Positions 8,426 to 16,661 of a stretch of 58,935 nt of DNA are shown here, piece after piece. Below the pieces are notes generated by a model. That model did no database searches. It saw only the letters and a program-made list of their open reading frames with translations, and was not told the DNA's origin. The stretch covers positions 3,779,482-3,838,416 of the forward strand of contig NZ_CP014226.1 in NCBI RefSeq assembly GCF_001545155.1, given 5' to 3'. Each line of letters begins with the position of its first letter. The first letter of the stretch is position 1. Position numbers and translations under genes: made by a program. This stretch comes from Halomonas chromatireducens. GTDB taxonomy: Bacteria; Pseudomonadota; Gammaproteobacteria; Pseudomonadales; Halomonadaceae.

Positions 8426-9709
8426 CTAGCGGTAGAAGAACTCCACCAGGGCCATCGGGATGGCGGGGATATAGGTCACCAGCAGCAGGATGAAGAGCAG
8501 CACGGTGATGAAGCCAAGGTTCGAACGCGTCACCGACCAGACATCCGTCCTGGCGATCGAGCAGGCCGTGATCAGCACGCTCGCCACCGGCGGGGTCTGC
8601 TGTCCAATGGCCAGGTTGAGACAGACCACCAAGCCGAAGTGAACAGGATCGATTCCGGCAGCGCCGACCAGCGGCATGACGATGGGCACCACCAGAATGA
8701 TGGCCGCCGCGGAGTGCAGGAACAGACCGATCAGCAGGAAGAATACGTTCAGCATCATCAGGATGGCGTACTTGTTATCCGTCAGGCTGAGCACCGCCTG
8801 GGCCAGCTGCTGGGGCATGCGCATCTCGGTCAGGAATACGCCGATCAGCGCCGAGGCCGCCACCAGCAGCATCACCACGGCGGTTTGCTGGCCGCCGTCG
8901 ATGATCGCCTTGTAGAGGGTGCGCATGTCCAGCTCACGGTAGATCACGGCGCTGATGAAGATCGCCGCAGCGACGGCGAGCCCTGCCCCTTCAGTAGCGG
9001 TCACAAAGCCGCCGAAGATGGAGCCGAGGATGATGATCGGCAGGGTCAGGGCCCAACTGGCCTCCTTGGCGGTCTGCTTGACGCGCTTGAACTGGAACAC
9101 CTCTTCCACCGGCCAGTTGTACTTGCGCGCATAGTAGTAGCTCAGCGCCATCAGGCCGCCGGCACCCAGCAGCCCGGGTACGATGCCGGCCACGAACAGC
9201 TGGACGATGGAGGCGCCGGACATGACGCCATACAGGATCATCGGGATGGAGGGGGGGATGATGATCGCCAGGGATGCCGATGACGAGGTGACCGCCGCGG
9301 CGAAGGGCGCCGGGTAGCCACGCTTCTTCATCGCAGGGATCAGCACCGAACCGGTGGCGGCCACGTCGGCCACCGCGGAGCCGGATATCTCGGCGAAGAA
9401 CAGCGAAACGCCGATGTTGATCATCGCCAGCCCGCCACGGATGAACCCGAACAGCGCCGAGGCAAAGGCGATCAGACGCTTGGAGATGCCGCCGGTGTTC
9501 ATGATGGCCCCGGCCAGCACGAACATCGGGATGGCCAGCAGCGGGAAGCTGCTCGCCCCCTCGAACATCGTCAGCCCAATGTTGGGCAGCATATCCAGGC
9601 CCTGGTAGGCCACAATCGCCACCGTCGCCACGATCGCCAGCGCCACCGCGATGGGCAGACCCATAAGGATCAGCCCCAGGAGGCCAATTATCATGAAGGG
9701 GAGTGTCAT
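8426..9709 (-). CDS. dctM: TRAP transporter large permease subunit (DctM family)
   Basis: 12-helix membrane subunit that moves a carboxylate together with sodium or protons, using substrate delivered by the periplasmic DctP protein. 427 residues, the usual length; hydrophobic throughout. Family segments such as GLPIAVALA, FAEISGSAVADVAATGSVLIPAMKKRGY and the conserved TPPVAS near the C-terminus are visible. Its start overlaps the dctQ stop by 4 bp, indicating translational coupling. Confidence 0.93.
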   Translation of the reverse strand: MTLPFMIIGLLGLILMGLPIAVALAIVATVAIVAYQGLDMLPNIGLTMFEGASSFPLLAIPMFVLAGAIMNTGGISKRLIAFASALFGFIRGGLAMINIGVSLFFAEISGSAVADVAATGSVLIPAMKKRGYPAPFAAAVTSSSASLAIIIPPSIPMILYGVMSGASIVQLFVAGIVPGLLGAGGLMALSYYYARKYNWPVEEVFQFKRVKQTAKEASWALTLPIIILGSIFGGFVTATEGAGLAVAAAIFISAVIYRELDMRTLYKAIIDGGQQTAVVMLLVAASALIGVFLTEMRMPQQLAQAVLSLTDNKYAILMMLNVFFLLIGLFLHSAAAIILVVPIVMPLVGAAGIDPVHFGLVVCLNLAIGQQTPPVASVLITACSIARTDVWSVTRSNLGFITVLLFILLLVTYIPAIPMALVEFFYR

Positions 9710-10335
9710 GGCTGATCCCTCTTGGTCAGAGCATCCGCGGTGAATCCGGCCCGCGCATTGTCACGTTCGGCCTCGGCGATGGCATGGCGGATCTCCTCCT
9801 CTTCCTGGGTGAGGCCGGAGCGCACCCTGGCCAGGTGAGCCGGCATGCTGAGCAGTTGGGCGATGATGAACAGCGCCGCCCCGATGGGAATGACCGACTG
9901 GGTAAAGGTGAGGGGCACCCAGCGCAGGGTGATCAGCGCCATGCCCTGCATGACATCGAGCACCACCAGGCCGGCCCAGCCGAGCACCAGGAAGAAACCG
10001 ATGAACAGCGACTCGGTGAGATAGGCAATCGGCATGCGGATATGCACCGGCATGGCGGCCAGTACGCCATCGACGCCGATATGGCCCCGCTTGAGCGCAG
10101 CCAGCGCCCCGGCGTAATAGGTCAGCCACACCAGCATGATGGCGGCCACCTCGTCATACCAGGAGGGGGTGCGCCAGGCGTAGCGGGTCACCACCGCGTA
10201 GAGCACCACCAGCGTCAGCGAAACCATCAGCACCACCGTGATGATCTCGAGAAGGCGCTCCAGGATGCGGGAAATAGTATTCACGGTACCCATGGCTCTC
10301 GACTCGTTCAGGAAAGTGGACAGGAGCCCCCGCAC
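9706..10335 (-). CDS. dctQ: TRAP transporter small permease subunit (DctQ family)
   Basis: Four-helix scaffold subunit that pairs with DctM. 209 residues, slightly long for DctQ because of a charged C-terminal tail (about 30 residues). Hydrophobic segments lie near 30-50, 60-85, 100-125 and 145-170, and RTPSWYDEVAAIMLVWLTYYAGA matches the conserved helix-2 region. The middle gene of dctPQM; preceded by two tandem hairpins after dctP. Confidence 0.9.
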   Translation of the reverse strand: MRGLLSTFLNESRAMGTVNTISRILERLLEIITVVLMVSLTLVVLYAVVTRYAWRTPSWYDEVAAIMLVWLTYYAGALAALKRGHIGVDGVLAAMPVHIRMPIAYLTESLFIGFFLVLGWAGLVVLDVMQGMALITLRWVPLTFTQSVIPIGAALFIIAQLLSMPAHLARVRSGLTQEEEEIRHAIAEAERDNARAGFTADALTKRDQP

Positions 10336-10354
10336 CGCCAGACGGCGCGGGGGC
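10326..10354 (-). terminator. Attenuator hairpin 2 between dctP and dctQ
   Basis: 8-bp GC stem (10326-10333 with 10347-10354) enclosing a smaller stem. Together with the next hairpin it probably reduces read-through or protects the dctP mRNA, giving more binding protein than permease. Confidence 0.5.
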
Positions 10355-10358
10355 AGGA

Positions 10359-10379
10359 GCCTTGCGGGTGACGCAAGGC
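10359..10379 (-). terminator. Attenuator hairpin 1 directly after dctP
   Basis: Perfect 8-bp stem (10359-10366 with 10372-10379), 5-base loop, starting 4 bp after the dctP stop codon on the minus strand. Confidence 0.5.
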
Positions 10380-10382
10380 GGG

Positions 10383-11363
10383 TCAGGAGTCGCTACCGAG
10401 CTCCAGAACCCTGTCGATGAGTTCCTGAGAGCCGGACACCTCATTGGCAAAGGCCTCATAGATCGTACCCGAGGCCTCGATGAATACCGAAGTATCGACC
10501 TCATTCACCTCTGTGTTGGCCTGACGAATTACGTCGATGAGATCCTCGTCGAGCTGTGCGGCATGCTCATAGACGAATGCCTGGGTCTCCTTGGCCGCCT
10601 CGATGATGATCTCCTGGATCTCATCGGGCAGGTTGTTGAAGCGGCGGCCGGCGGTGAGGTAGGCCGGCGTATAGACGTGACCGGTAAGGGAGAGGTAGTC
10701 CTGCACTTCCTGGAAGCGCTGGCCGGCGATCTGCGCCAGGGGGTTCTCCTGGCCGTCCATGACGCCCGTCTGCAGGGCCATGAACACCTCGGAGAGCGAC
10801 ATCGGTGACGGCTCCGCACCGTACTCCTCGAACATCCGCACACGCCACACGCCCTGGGGCACCCGGAGCTTGATACCGCGCAGGTCCTCGGGCGTGTTGA
10901 TGGCACGCCGGTTGTTGGTGATATGGCGGAAACCGTTCTCCCACACGGCCAGGATGCGGTAACCGTTCTGCTCGGCCAGCGGCGCCAAGGTAGGCCAGAC
11001 GACTTCCTCCTCGACCCGCTTCATGTGCTCGCGATCCTGGATCAGGTACGGCAGCTCGAAGAGACCGAATTCGTCCGCCACCGAAGACATGATGGTGGAG
11101 GGCAGCGCCAGGTCGACGGTACCCAGCCGCATGCGCTGGAGCAGCTCGGAGTCGGTGCCCAACTGGCTGGAACCGAAGACCACTACCTCGTAGGGCTCAG
11201 GCAGGCGCTCGTTGACAAGCTCGGCAAAGTGGTTGGCGGAGTCGGAGAACAGGGAGTCGGGGCCTCCGACATGGCCGAAGGTGATCTCGCGCGCCTGGGC
11301 CTGCAGCGATACCGACGCCACCGCGATGGCGAGCGTGGTGACAGCGACACGTGGGAATAGCAT
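10383..11363 (-). CDS. dctP: TRAP transporter substrate-binding protein (DctP family)
   Basis: Periplasmic receptor for an organic acid. 326 residues with a signal peptide ending near AQA-R at 24-25. The family signature LRGIKLRVP contains R167, which in characterised DctP proteins pairs with the substrate carboxylate; DGQENP and ITNNRRAI are also typical. Heads the dctPQM operon, with a candidate GntR operator about 70 bp upstream. The neighbouring CoA-transferase, crotonase and hydroxyacid dehydrogenase suggest that the ligand is a hydroxy- or enoic acid, but this is inference. Confidence 0.93.
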   Translation of the reverse strand: MLFPRVAVTTLAIAVASVSLQAQAREITFGHVGGPDSLFSDSANHFAELVNERLPEPYEVVVFGSSQLGTDSELLQRMRLGTVDLALPSTIMSSVADEFGLFELPYLIQDREHMKRVEEEVVWPTLAPLAEQNGYRILAVWENGFRHITNNRRAINTPEDLRGIKLRVPQGVWRVRMFEEYGAEPSPMSLSEVFMALQTGVMDGQENPLAQIAGQRFQEVQDYLSLTGHVYTPAYLTAGRRFNNLPDEIQEIIIEAAKETQAFVYEHAAQLDEDLIDVIRQANTEVNEVDTSVFIEASGTIYEAFANEVSGSQELIDRVLELGSDS

Positions 11364-11430
11364 GGCGTGTTACCTCATTGTTCTAGTATTGACGCTTTGG
11401 TGGGCTGGCTTGGATAGACGCAGATAAAAT

Positions 11431-11445
11431 TGAATTCTTTATTCT
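11431..11445. promoter_or_regulatory. Candidate GntR operator, copy 2
   Basis: TGAATTCTTTATTCT: halves TGAAT and ATTCT around a 5-base spacer, inside an AT-rich stretch upstream of dctP. It is the same motif as at 8343 and 12094. Confidence 0.5.
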
Positions 11446-11507
11446 AAATACGTCTTCAACCTAAGCTAGTCCTATCCGAGAAGAGGTGTCAAGTCGGGTC
11501 GGTCCAC

Positions 11508-11969
11508 TCAGAGCGGCTCGAGGCCATGGGCCAGGCCCGCTGCCTCTATACCCGCGATGGCGGCACTCTCGTCCTCGGCGGAAGAGGCGCCACTAACGCC
11601 CACTGCGCCGATGACGCGCTCATCGGCATCGAGGACCAGCACGCCCCCGGCGACGGGAATGAAGTGTCCGCCAGACGCGGTGGACACGCTGGCGAGAAAG
11701 GCGGGACGCTCGGCGTTGCGCGCTCCCACCACTCCGCTGGCCACTCCGATGCCAAGCGCGGCAAACGCCTTGCCTTGGGCAACGGGGAAGCGCAACGGGG
11801 CGCAACCATCCTCGCGTTCGGCGGCGACCACATGACCTCCCCCATCCAGCACCACGGCGGTCAGCGGCTCTGTGCCGGCACGCCGGGCCTGGGCGAAGAC
11901 GCCGTCGAGAATGGCTCTTCCCTGCTCACGAGTGAGTTGGACGCTGCTGCGAAAGACCTTGCCGGCCAT
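11508..11969 (-). CDS. GlcG/HbpS family protein
   Basis: 153 residues of the GlcG/HbpS (DUF336) family, small proteins that bind heme or a cofactor and often accompany hydroxyacid and alcohol oxidation operons; biochemical role is unsettled. The motifs GKAFAALGIG, GGHFIPVAGGVLVLDADERVIGAVGVSG and the C-terminal DESAAIAGIEA are characteristic. No signal peptide is seen. Upstream of and co-directional with dctPQM, with an operator-bearing gap of 144 bp. A second family member follows glcF at 18082. Confidence 0.85.
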   Translation of the reverse strand: MAGKVFRSSVQLTREQGRAILDGVFAQARRAGTEPLTAVVLDGGGHVVAAEREDGCAPLRFPVAQGKAFAALGIGVASGVVGARNAERPAFLASVSTASGGHFIPVAGGVLVLDADERVIGAVGVSGASSAEDESAAIAGIEAAGLAHGLEPL

Positions 11970-12093
11970 GGGGTGCTCCTTGTTGTTATGTCGCTGGAGT
12001 TATGTCGCTGGTATTGGCTCGCTTCGTTGCTGTGTCACTGATATACCCCTCTGCATTCACTGCCACCGCTTGGCGGCCTCGGGAAAGCTTGAG

Positions 12094-12108
12094 AGAATTC
12101 TGAATTCA
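12094..12108. promoter_or_regulatory. Candidate GntR operator, copy 3 (autoregulatory)
   Basis: AGAATTCTGAATTCA: halves AGAAT and ATTCA with a 5-base spacer, in the divergent gap between the GlcG/HbpS-like gene and the GntR gene. Its position allows control of both genes. Confidence 0.5.
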
Positions 12109-12229
12109 TAATACCTTTCAGGGTATGCCGTCAACCGCGCAGTGTGCTTGAATACCAGGCAAGGAAAGCAGTGTCGTTCGCCATGCAGGGCAAAGCCTCG
12201 ACAGCGACCGCGGACAAGGAAAACAGACA

Positions 12230-12913
12230 ATGACCAAGATTCAGCCTCGTACCCTCTTTCGGGAAGTCGCAGACCGCATTCGAGACCTAATCGAGCATGG
12301 GGAACTGGCCCCTGGGGAGCGTATCTCCGAGAAGCAGCTGTGCGAAAATTTCGGCGTATCACGCACGCCGCTGCGCGAAGCGCTCAAGGTGCTGGCCTCG
12401 GAGGGCCTGGTGGAGCTACTGCCCAACCGGGGGGCACGCGTCAAGCAGTTGACCTACAAGATGGTCAAGGATACCTATGATCTCATGGGTGCCCTGGAAG
12501 GGCTTTCGGGCGAACTGGCCTGCCAGCAGATCAGCGATGAAGGCATAACGGCGATCTGCGCGCTACACGAGCGCATGCTGGTGCATTATCGCAATCGTGA
12601 ACTACCGGAATATTTCCAGGTGAACCAGAAAATTCACGAGAGCCTGCTGGCCGCTTCGAATAACGATGTGCTGCTCGAGATGTACAACAACCTCAGCCAG
12701 CGGGTGAAGCGGGTTCGCTACTCCAAGAAGATGACCGACAGCTATTGGCGCCGCGCCGTACAAGACCATGAAGAGATGATCGCCGCGCTCAAGAAGCGTG
12801 ACAGCAAGCGGCTGGGCCAGGTACTGCGCGACCACCTGTGCAACAAGCTCGAGGTCGCCTCGATCGCCGGCGTCATCGACGACGGGGAGACCCGCAACGT
12901 GGCGAACTCCTGA
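12230..12913 (+). CDS. GntR-family transcriptional regulator (FCD domain)
   Basis: 227 residues. The winged-helix domain spans roughly residues 8-75 (GERISEKQLCENFGVSRTPLREALKVL is the helix-turn-helix) and is followed by an all-helical FCD effector domain. Metal-binding positions expected in FCD proteins are visible as N132-x3-H136, H180 and H202. FCD regulators usually sense small organic acids. It lies between the TRAP/CoA cluster and the glycolate cluster; the repeated GAAT-N5-ATTC sites in three nearby promoters, including its own, make it the most likely regulator of the leftward block. It converges on the glcC-like gene. Confidence 0.9.
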   Translation: MTKIQPRTLFREVADRIRDLIEHGELAPGERISEKQLCENFGVSRTPLREALKVLASEGLVELLPNRGARVKQLTYKMVKDTYDLMGALEGLSGELACQQISDEGITAICALHERMLVHYRNRELPEYFQVNQKIHESLLAASNNDVLLEMYNNLSQRVKRVRYSKKMTDSYWRRAVQDHEEMIAALKKRDSKRLGQVLRDHLCNKLEVASIAGVIDDGETRNVANS

Positions 12914-12943
12914 CCGCTGACCATCGGCTGGGCCCGAAGCCTT

Positions 12944-12959
12944 GCCCCCGACCGGGGGC
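12944..12959. terminator. Short hairpin between convergent regulators
   Basis: GCCCCC-GACC-GGGGGC, a 6-bp GC stem between the convergent stop codons of the two GntR genes; no T tract. Confidence 0.4.
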
Positions 12960-12970
12960 TCCGGCACGGG

Positions 12971-13807
12971 TCACTGCCACTCCTTCAGGCGCATGGCCGA
13001 GCGCTCCAGACGCTGGTCTTCCGCTTCGATCTCGCGCAGCTGCTCACCGATACCGGCTAGGTGGTCGAGGGCCGCGCGCCTGGCGGCCTGGGGCTTGCCC
13101 TCGATGATGGCCCGATAGAGTCGGGCATGCTGGCGGTTGATCATTTCCCGCGGGGCCTCGCGGTGGTAGAGGTTCTTCACCGAGGCGAACACCGAGCTGA
13201 GCAGCAGATCGGTCAGCGTCTGCAGGGTATGAACCAGCACGGGGTTGTGGGAGGCCTGGCAGATCGCCAGGTGGAAGGCATGATCCAGGTGCGCCAGTTC
13301 CTTGACCTCGATCTTCGGGCACTCCTTCACGTAATCGACCATGGCTTCATAGCGCCGCTGGATCAGCACGCGGTCGCTGGGTGTGGCACGTTCGGCGGCC
13401 AGCTTCGCCGACTCGCCCTCGAGCAGTGAACGCACCTCGAGGAGATCGTACAGCGTGCGCGGATGGTCGCGCAGCAGGTGCATCAATGGGCTGTCGTCCC
13501 GCCCCGGGACCAGGTCGGCCACCACCGACCCCCGCCCCTGCCGCGTCACGATGATGCCCTTGCTGCGCAGCGCGCGCAGCCCCTCCCGCAGCGAAGAGCG
13601 CGATACGCCCAGCCGCTCGCAAAGCCGACGCTCAGAAGGCAGCAGTTGCCCCGGCCGAAAGACCCCGTCGAGGATCAGGTGCTCGAGCCTTGCGGCCACC
13701 GCATCGGGAGTACGCGTCGGCAGGGCAAGCTCATCGGACTCCCTGGTACCCACCGTCTCCGTGGCGCCCCATGGCGTTCCCTCCCCAGTTCCCGATTCCT
13801 TTGTCAT
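12971..13807 (-). CDS. glcC: GntR/FadR-subfamily regulator, GlcC-like (glycolate operon)
   Basis: 278 residues. Winged helix near residues 33-105 with LPSERRLCERLGVSRSSLREGLRALRSKGII, very like the helix-turn-helix of E. coli GlcC, then an FCD domain. The N-terminal 30 residues are an extra charged tail. The start has a GGAGATC ribosome site. Divergent from glcD with a 213-bp shared control region carrying two palindromes. GlcC proteins activate glycolate oxidase genes in response to glycolate; LldR/PdhR-like behaviour is the alternative. Confidence 0.85.
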   Translation of the reverse strand: MTKESGTGEGTPWGATETVGTRESDELALPTRTPDAVAARLEHLILDGVFRPGQLLPSERRLCERLGVSRSSLREGLRALRSKGIIVTRQGRGSVVADLVPGRDDSPLMHLLRDHPRTLYDLLEVRSLLEGESAKLAAERATPSDRVLIQRRYEAMVDYVKECPKIEVKELAHLDHAFHLAICQASHNPVLVHTLQTLTDLLLSSVFASVKNLYHREAPREMINRQHARLYRAIIEGKPQAARRAALDHLAGIGEQLREIEAEDQRLERSAMRLKEWQ

Positions 13808-13880
13808 GAGGTGATCTCCGCAAGCCGCCAGAGCAGGATCGTCATTGACCGGCTGTCATCGAACGACTAATGGTATATGG

Positions 13881-13895
13881 TGGAAATATTTTCCA
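13881..13895. promoter_or_regulatory. Palindrome A in the glcC-glcD control region
   Basis: TGGAAA-TAT-TTTCCA, a perfect 15-bp palindrome, AT-rich, between the divergent glcC and glcD genes. Candidate regulator site or part of overlapping promoters. Confidence 0.5.
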
Positions 13896-13911
13896 ATATA
13901 GTCGAAAACAA

Positions 13912-13924
13912 CTGGTCATACCAG
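13912..13924. promoter_or_regulatory. Palindrome B, FadR/GlcC/LldR-type operator
   Basis: CTGGT-CAT-ACCAG. It matches the TGGT-N3-ACCA core known for PdhR and LldR family sites, the subfamily to which the adjacent GlcC-like protein belongs. It lies about 97 bp before the glcD start. Confidence 0.65.
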
Positions 13925-14020
13925 CAGACCGGAAGCTGGACAGCGAGTCGGTTAGCGCGCAGATTGGAGCTTTCGCACGATCACAACTCCTGCCGCCATG
14001 ACTCTCAATGAGGCGTCTCC

Positions 14021-15508
14021 ATGAATATCCTCTACGATGAACGACTCGATGGCGCGGCGCCGCAGCTGGACAAGACCGCCATCCGCGACAGTCTCGCCCA
14101 GGACGTACCCGGCCTGACGCTGCTGCATCGTGAAGAAGACCTGCACCCCTTCGAGTGCGACGGCCTCTCGGTCTATCGCACCCTGCCCATGCTGGTGGCG
14201 CTGCCAGAGACCCTGGCGCAGGTCGAACAGCTGCTCAAGACCTGCCACCGCCTCGGTGTGCCGGTGGTGACCCGCGGTGCCGGCACCGGCCTCTCGGGCG
14301 GTGCCATGCCGCTGGAGCACGGTGTGCTGCTGGTGCTGTCACGTTTCAGCCGCATCCTGGAGATCGACCCCGAGGCGCGAATTGCCCGGGTCGAGCCCGG
14401 GGTACGCAACCTGGCCATCTCCGAGGCGGCCTCACCCTATGGCCTCTACTACGCCCCGGACCCCTCTTCCCAGATCGCCTGCTCCATCGGCGGCAACGTG
14501 GCCGAGAACGCCGGCGGCGTGCACTGCCTCAAGTACGGCCTGACCGTGCACAACGTGATCAAGGTCAAGGTGCTGACCATCGAGGGCGAGCACATGACCC
14601 TGGGCAGCGATGCCCTTGACGCCCCCGGCTTCGACCTGCTGGCGCTGTTCAATGGCTCCGAGGGCATGCTCGGCGTGGTCACCGAGATCACCGTCAAACT
14701 GCTGCCCAAGCCCGAGACCGCCAAGGTGCTGATGGCCAGCTTCGACGACATCGAGAAGGCCGGCAACGCCGTGGGCTCGATCATCGCCGCGGGTATCATT
14801 CCCGGCGGCCTGGAGATGATGGACAACCTGGCGATTCGCGCCGCCGAGGACTTCATCGGCGCCGGCTATCCGGTGGAGGCCGAAGCGATCCTGCTCTGCG
14901 AGCTGGATGGCGTCGAAGCCGATGTCGACGACGACTGCGAGACCGTTCGCCGTGTACTCGAGGCGGCCGGCGCCACCGGTATCCAGCAGGCCCGCGACGA
15001 TGCCGAGCGCGCGCTGTTCTGGGCCGGTCGCAAGAACGCCTTCCCGGCGGTGGGCCGCATGTCGCCGGACTACTACTGCATGGACGGCACCATACCCCGC
15101 CGTGAACTGGCGCGGGTGCTGAAGGGCATCTCAGACCTGTCCGAACAGTACGGCCTGCGCGTAGCCAACGTCTTCCATGCCGGCGACGGCAACATGCACC
15201 CGCTGATCCTGTTCGATGCCAACACCCCGGGCGAGCTGGACGAGGCCGAGGCGCTGGGCGGCAAGATCCTGGAACTGTGCGTCGAGGTGGGCGGCACCAT
15301 CACCGGCGAGCATGGCGTTGGCCGCGAGAAGATCAACCAGATGTGCGCCCAGTTCCGCCCCGACGAGCTGGCCACCTTCCGCGCCGCCAAGGCCGCCTTC
15401 GATCCGACGGGCCTGCTCAACCCGGGCAAGAACATTCCTACACCGGCCCGCTGCTCGGAATTCCGGACCATCAAGAGCGCGGCAGCCGACCCCGCCAAGC
15501 AAGGCTGA
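14021..15508 (+). CDS. glcD: Glycolate oxidase subunit GlcD (FAD-binding)
   Basis: Catalytic flavoprotein of the membrane-associated glycolate dehydrogenase GlcDEF, which oxidises glycolate (also D-lactate) to glyoxylate. 495 residues, near-identical in length to E. coli GlcD. FAD-binding motifs TRGAGTGLSGGAMP and IGGNVAENAGGVHCLKYG lie in the first half, NGSEGMLGVVTE in the middle, and HAGDGNMHP plus GEHGVGREK at the C-terminal end. First gene of glcDEF, with glcE 11 bp downstream, controlled from the twin-palindrome region. Confidence 0.95.
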   Translation: MNILYDERLDGAAPQLDKTAIRDSLAQDVPGLTLLHREEDLHPFECDGLSVYRTLPMLVALPETLAQVEQLLKTCHRLGVPVVTRGAGTGLSGGAMPLEHGVLLVLSRFSRILEIDPEARIARVEPGVRNLAISEAASPYGLYYAPDPSSQIACSIGGNVAENAGGVHCLKYGLTVHNVIKVKVLTIEGEHMTLGSDALDAPGFDLLALFNGSEGMLGVVTEITVKLLPKPETAKVLMASFDDIEKAGNAVGSIIAAGIIPGGLEMMDNLAIRAAEDFIGAGYPVEAEAILLCELDGVEADVDDDCETVRRVLEAAGATGIQQARDDAERALFWAGRKNAFPAVGRMSPDYYCMDGTIPRRELARVLKGISDLSEQYGLRVANVFHAGDGNMHPLILFDANTPGELDEAEALGGKILELCVEVGGTITGEHGVGREKINQMCAQFRPDELATFRAAKAAFDPTGLLNPGKNIPTPARCSEFRTIKSAAADPAKQG

Positions 15509-15519
15509 CTGGAGTGACC

Positions 15520-16641
15520 ATGGACAAGACAACAGAGACACCCCATGACCATGACGCCAGCGAGTCATTGGCAGAGCGCATCCGCCAGGCGAGTGCCAAC
15601 GGCACGCCGCTGCGCATCGTCGGCGGCGATACCCGCGGCTTCTACGGCCGCCCCACAGAGGGCGAAGTGCTATCCACCGCCGAACACCGGGGCATCACCT
15701 TCTACGACCCGGTGGAGCTGGTGGTCTCGGTACGCAGCGGCACCCCTGTCGCCGAGCTCGAGGACGCCCTCGCCGAACAGGGGCAGATGCTGCCCTTCGA
15801 GCCGCCACGCTTTGGTGAAGCGAGCACCGTGGGCGGCATGGTTGCCACTGGTCTCTCCGGCCCCCGCCGCCCTTGGGCCGGCAGCGTGCGCGATTTCGTA
15901 CTCGGAGTCCGGGTGATCGGCCACGAGGGGATCGAGCAGCGCTTCGGCGGCCAGGTGATGAAGAACGTCGCCGGCTACGACCTCTCGAGGCTGATGGTCG
16001 GCGCCCAGGGCACCCTCGGGCTGCTCACCGAAGTCACCTTCAAGGTGTTGCCCCGGCCCGGCGCCAGCCGCAGCCTGCACCTTGAAGTCTCGCTCGAGGA
16101 GGCGCGCAACAGGCTGGCCGACTGGGGCCGTGAGCCGCTACCCATCAGTGCGGCAGCCTGGCTCGAGGGCGCCCTGCATATCCGCCTGGAAGGCGGGCCG
16201 AGCTCCGTGGCCGCCACCCGCGAGCGTCTCGGCGGCGATGAGCTGGATGAGAACTTCTGGCCCGCGTTACGGGATCTGAAGCTGGACTTCTTCGGCCCGG
16301 GTAGCGTCTCCGCCAGGGCCAGCGACCCGCCCCTGTGGCGTCTGTCACTGCCCCATCGCACGGCCTCGCTGGGACTCGCCGACGCAGCGGAAGACTCGAT
16401 GATCCACGATTGGGCCGGCGCCCAGTGCTGGGTCAGGAGTGCCATCGATGCCGAAACCCTGCGCAGCGCCTGCCGGCGCGTCGATGGTCATGCCACCTAC
16501 CTGGGCGCCTGTGAAGGGCCGGGAAGCGACGAGCCCTTTACCCCGCTGCCATCGGTGCTGCTGAAGTATCACCGCAATCTCAAGGCCGAGCTCGACCCCA
16601 AGGGCATCTTCAACCCGGGCCGGCTCTACGCGGCGTTCTGA
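15520..16641 (+). CDS. glcE: Glycolate oxidase subunit GlcE
   Basis: Second FAD-binding-domain subunit of GlcDEF, required for activity. The open frame extends upstream into glcD, but the ATG at 15520 has a GGAG ribosome site and gives 373 residues, close to known Glc[13 protein letters not shown], the FAD-domain [20 protein letters not shown] and NPGRLYAAF at the end are characteristic. Spacing to glcD is 11 bp and to glcF 20 bp. Confidence 0.93.
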   Translation: MDKTTETPHDHDASESLAERIRQASANGTPLRIVGGDTRGFYGRPTEGEVLSTAEHRGITFYDPVELVVSVRSGTPVAELEDALAEQGQMLPFEPPRFGEASTVGGMVATGLSGPRRPWAGSVRDFVLGVRVIGHEGIEQRFGGQVMKNVAGYDLSRLMVGAQGTLGLLTEVTFKVLPRPGASRSLHLEVSLEEARNRLADWGREPLPISAAAWLEGALHIRLEGGPSSVAATRERLGGDELDENFWPALRDLKLDFFGPGSVSARASDPPLWRLSLPHRTASLGLADAAEDSMIHDWAGAQCWVRSAIDAETLRSACRRVDGHATYLGACEGPGSDEPFTPLPSVLLKYHRNLKAELDPKGIFNPGRLYAAF

Positions 16642-16661
16642 GACGTATCGAGGAAACCTAC

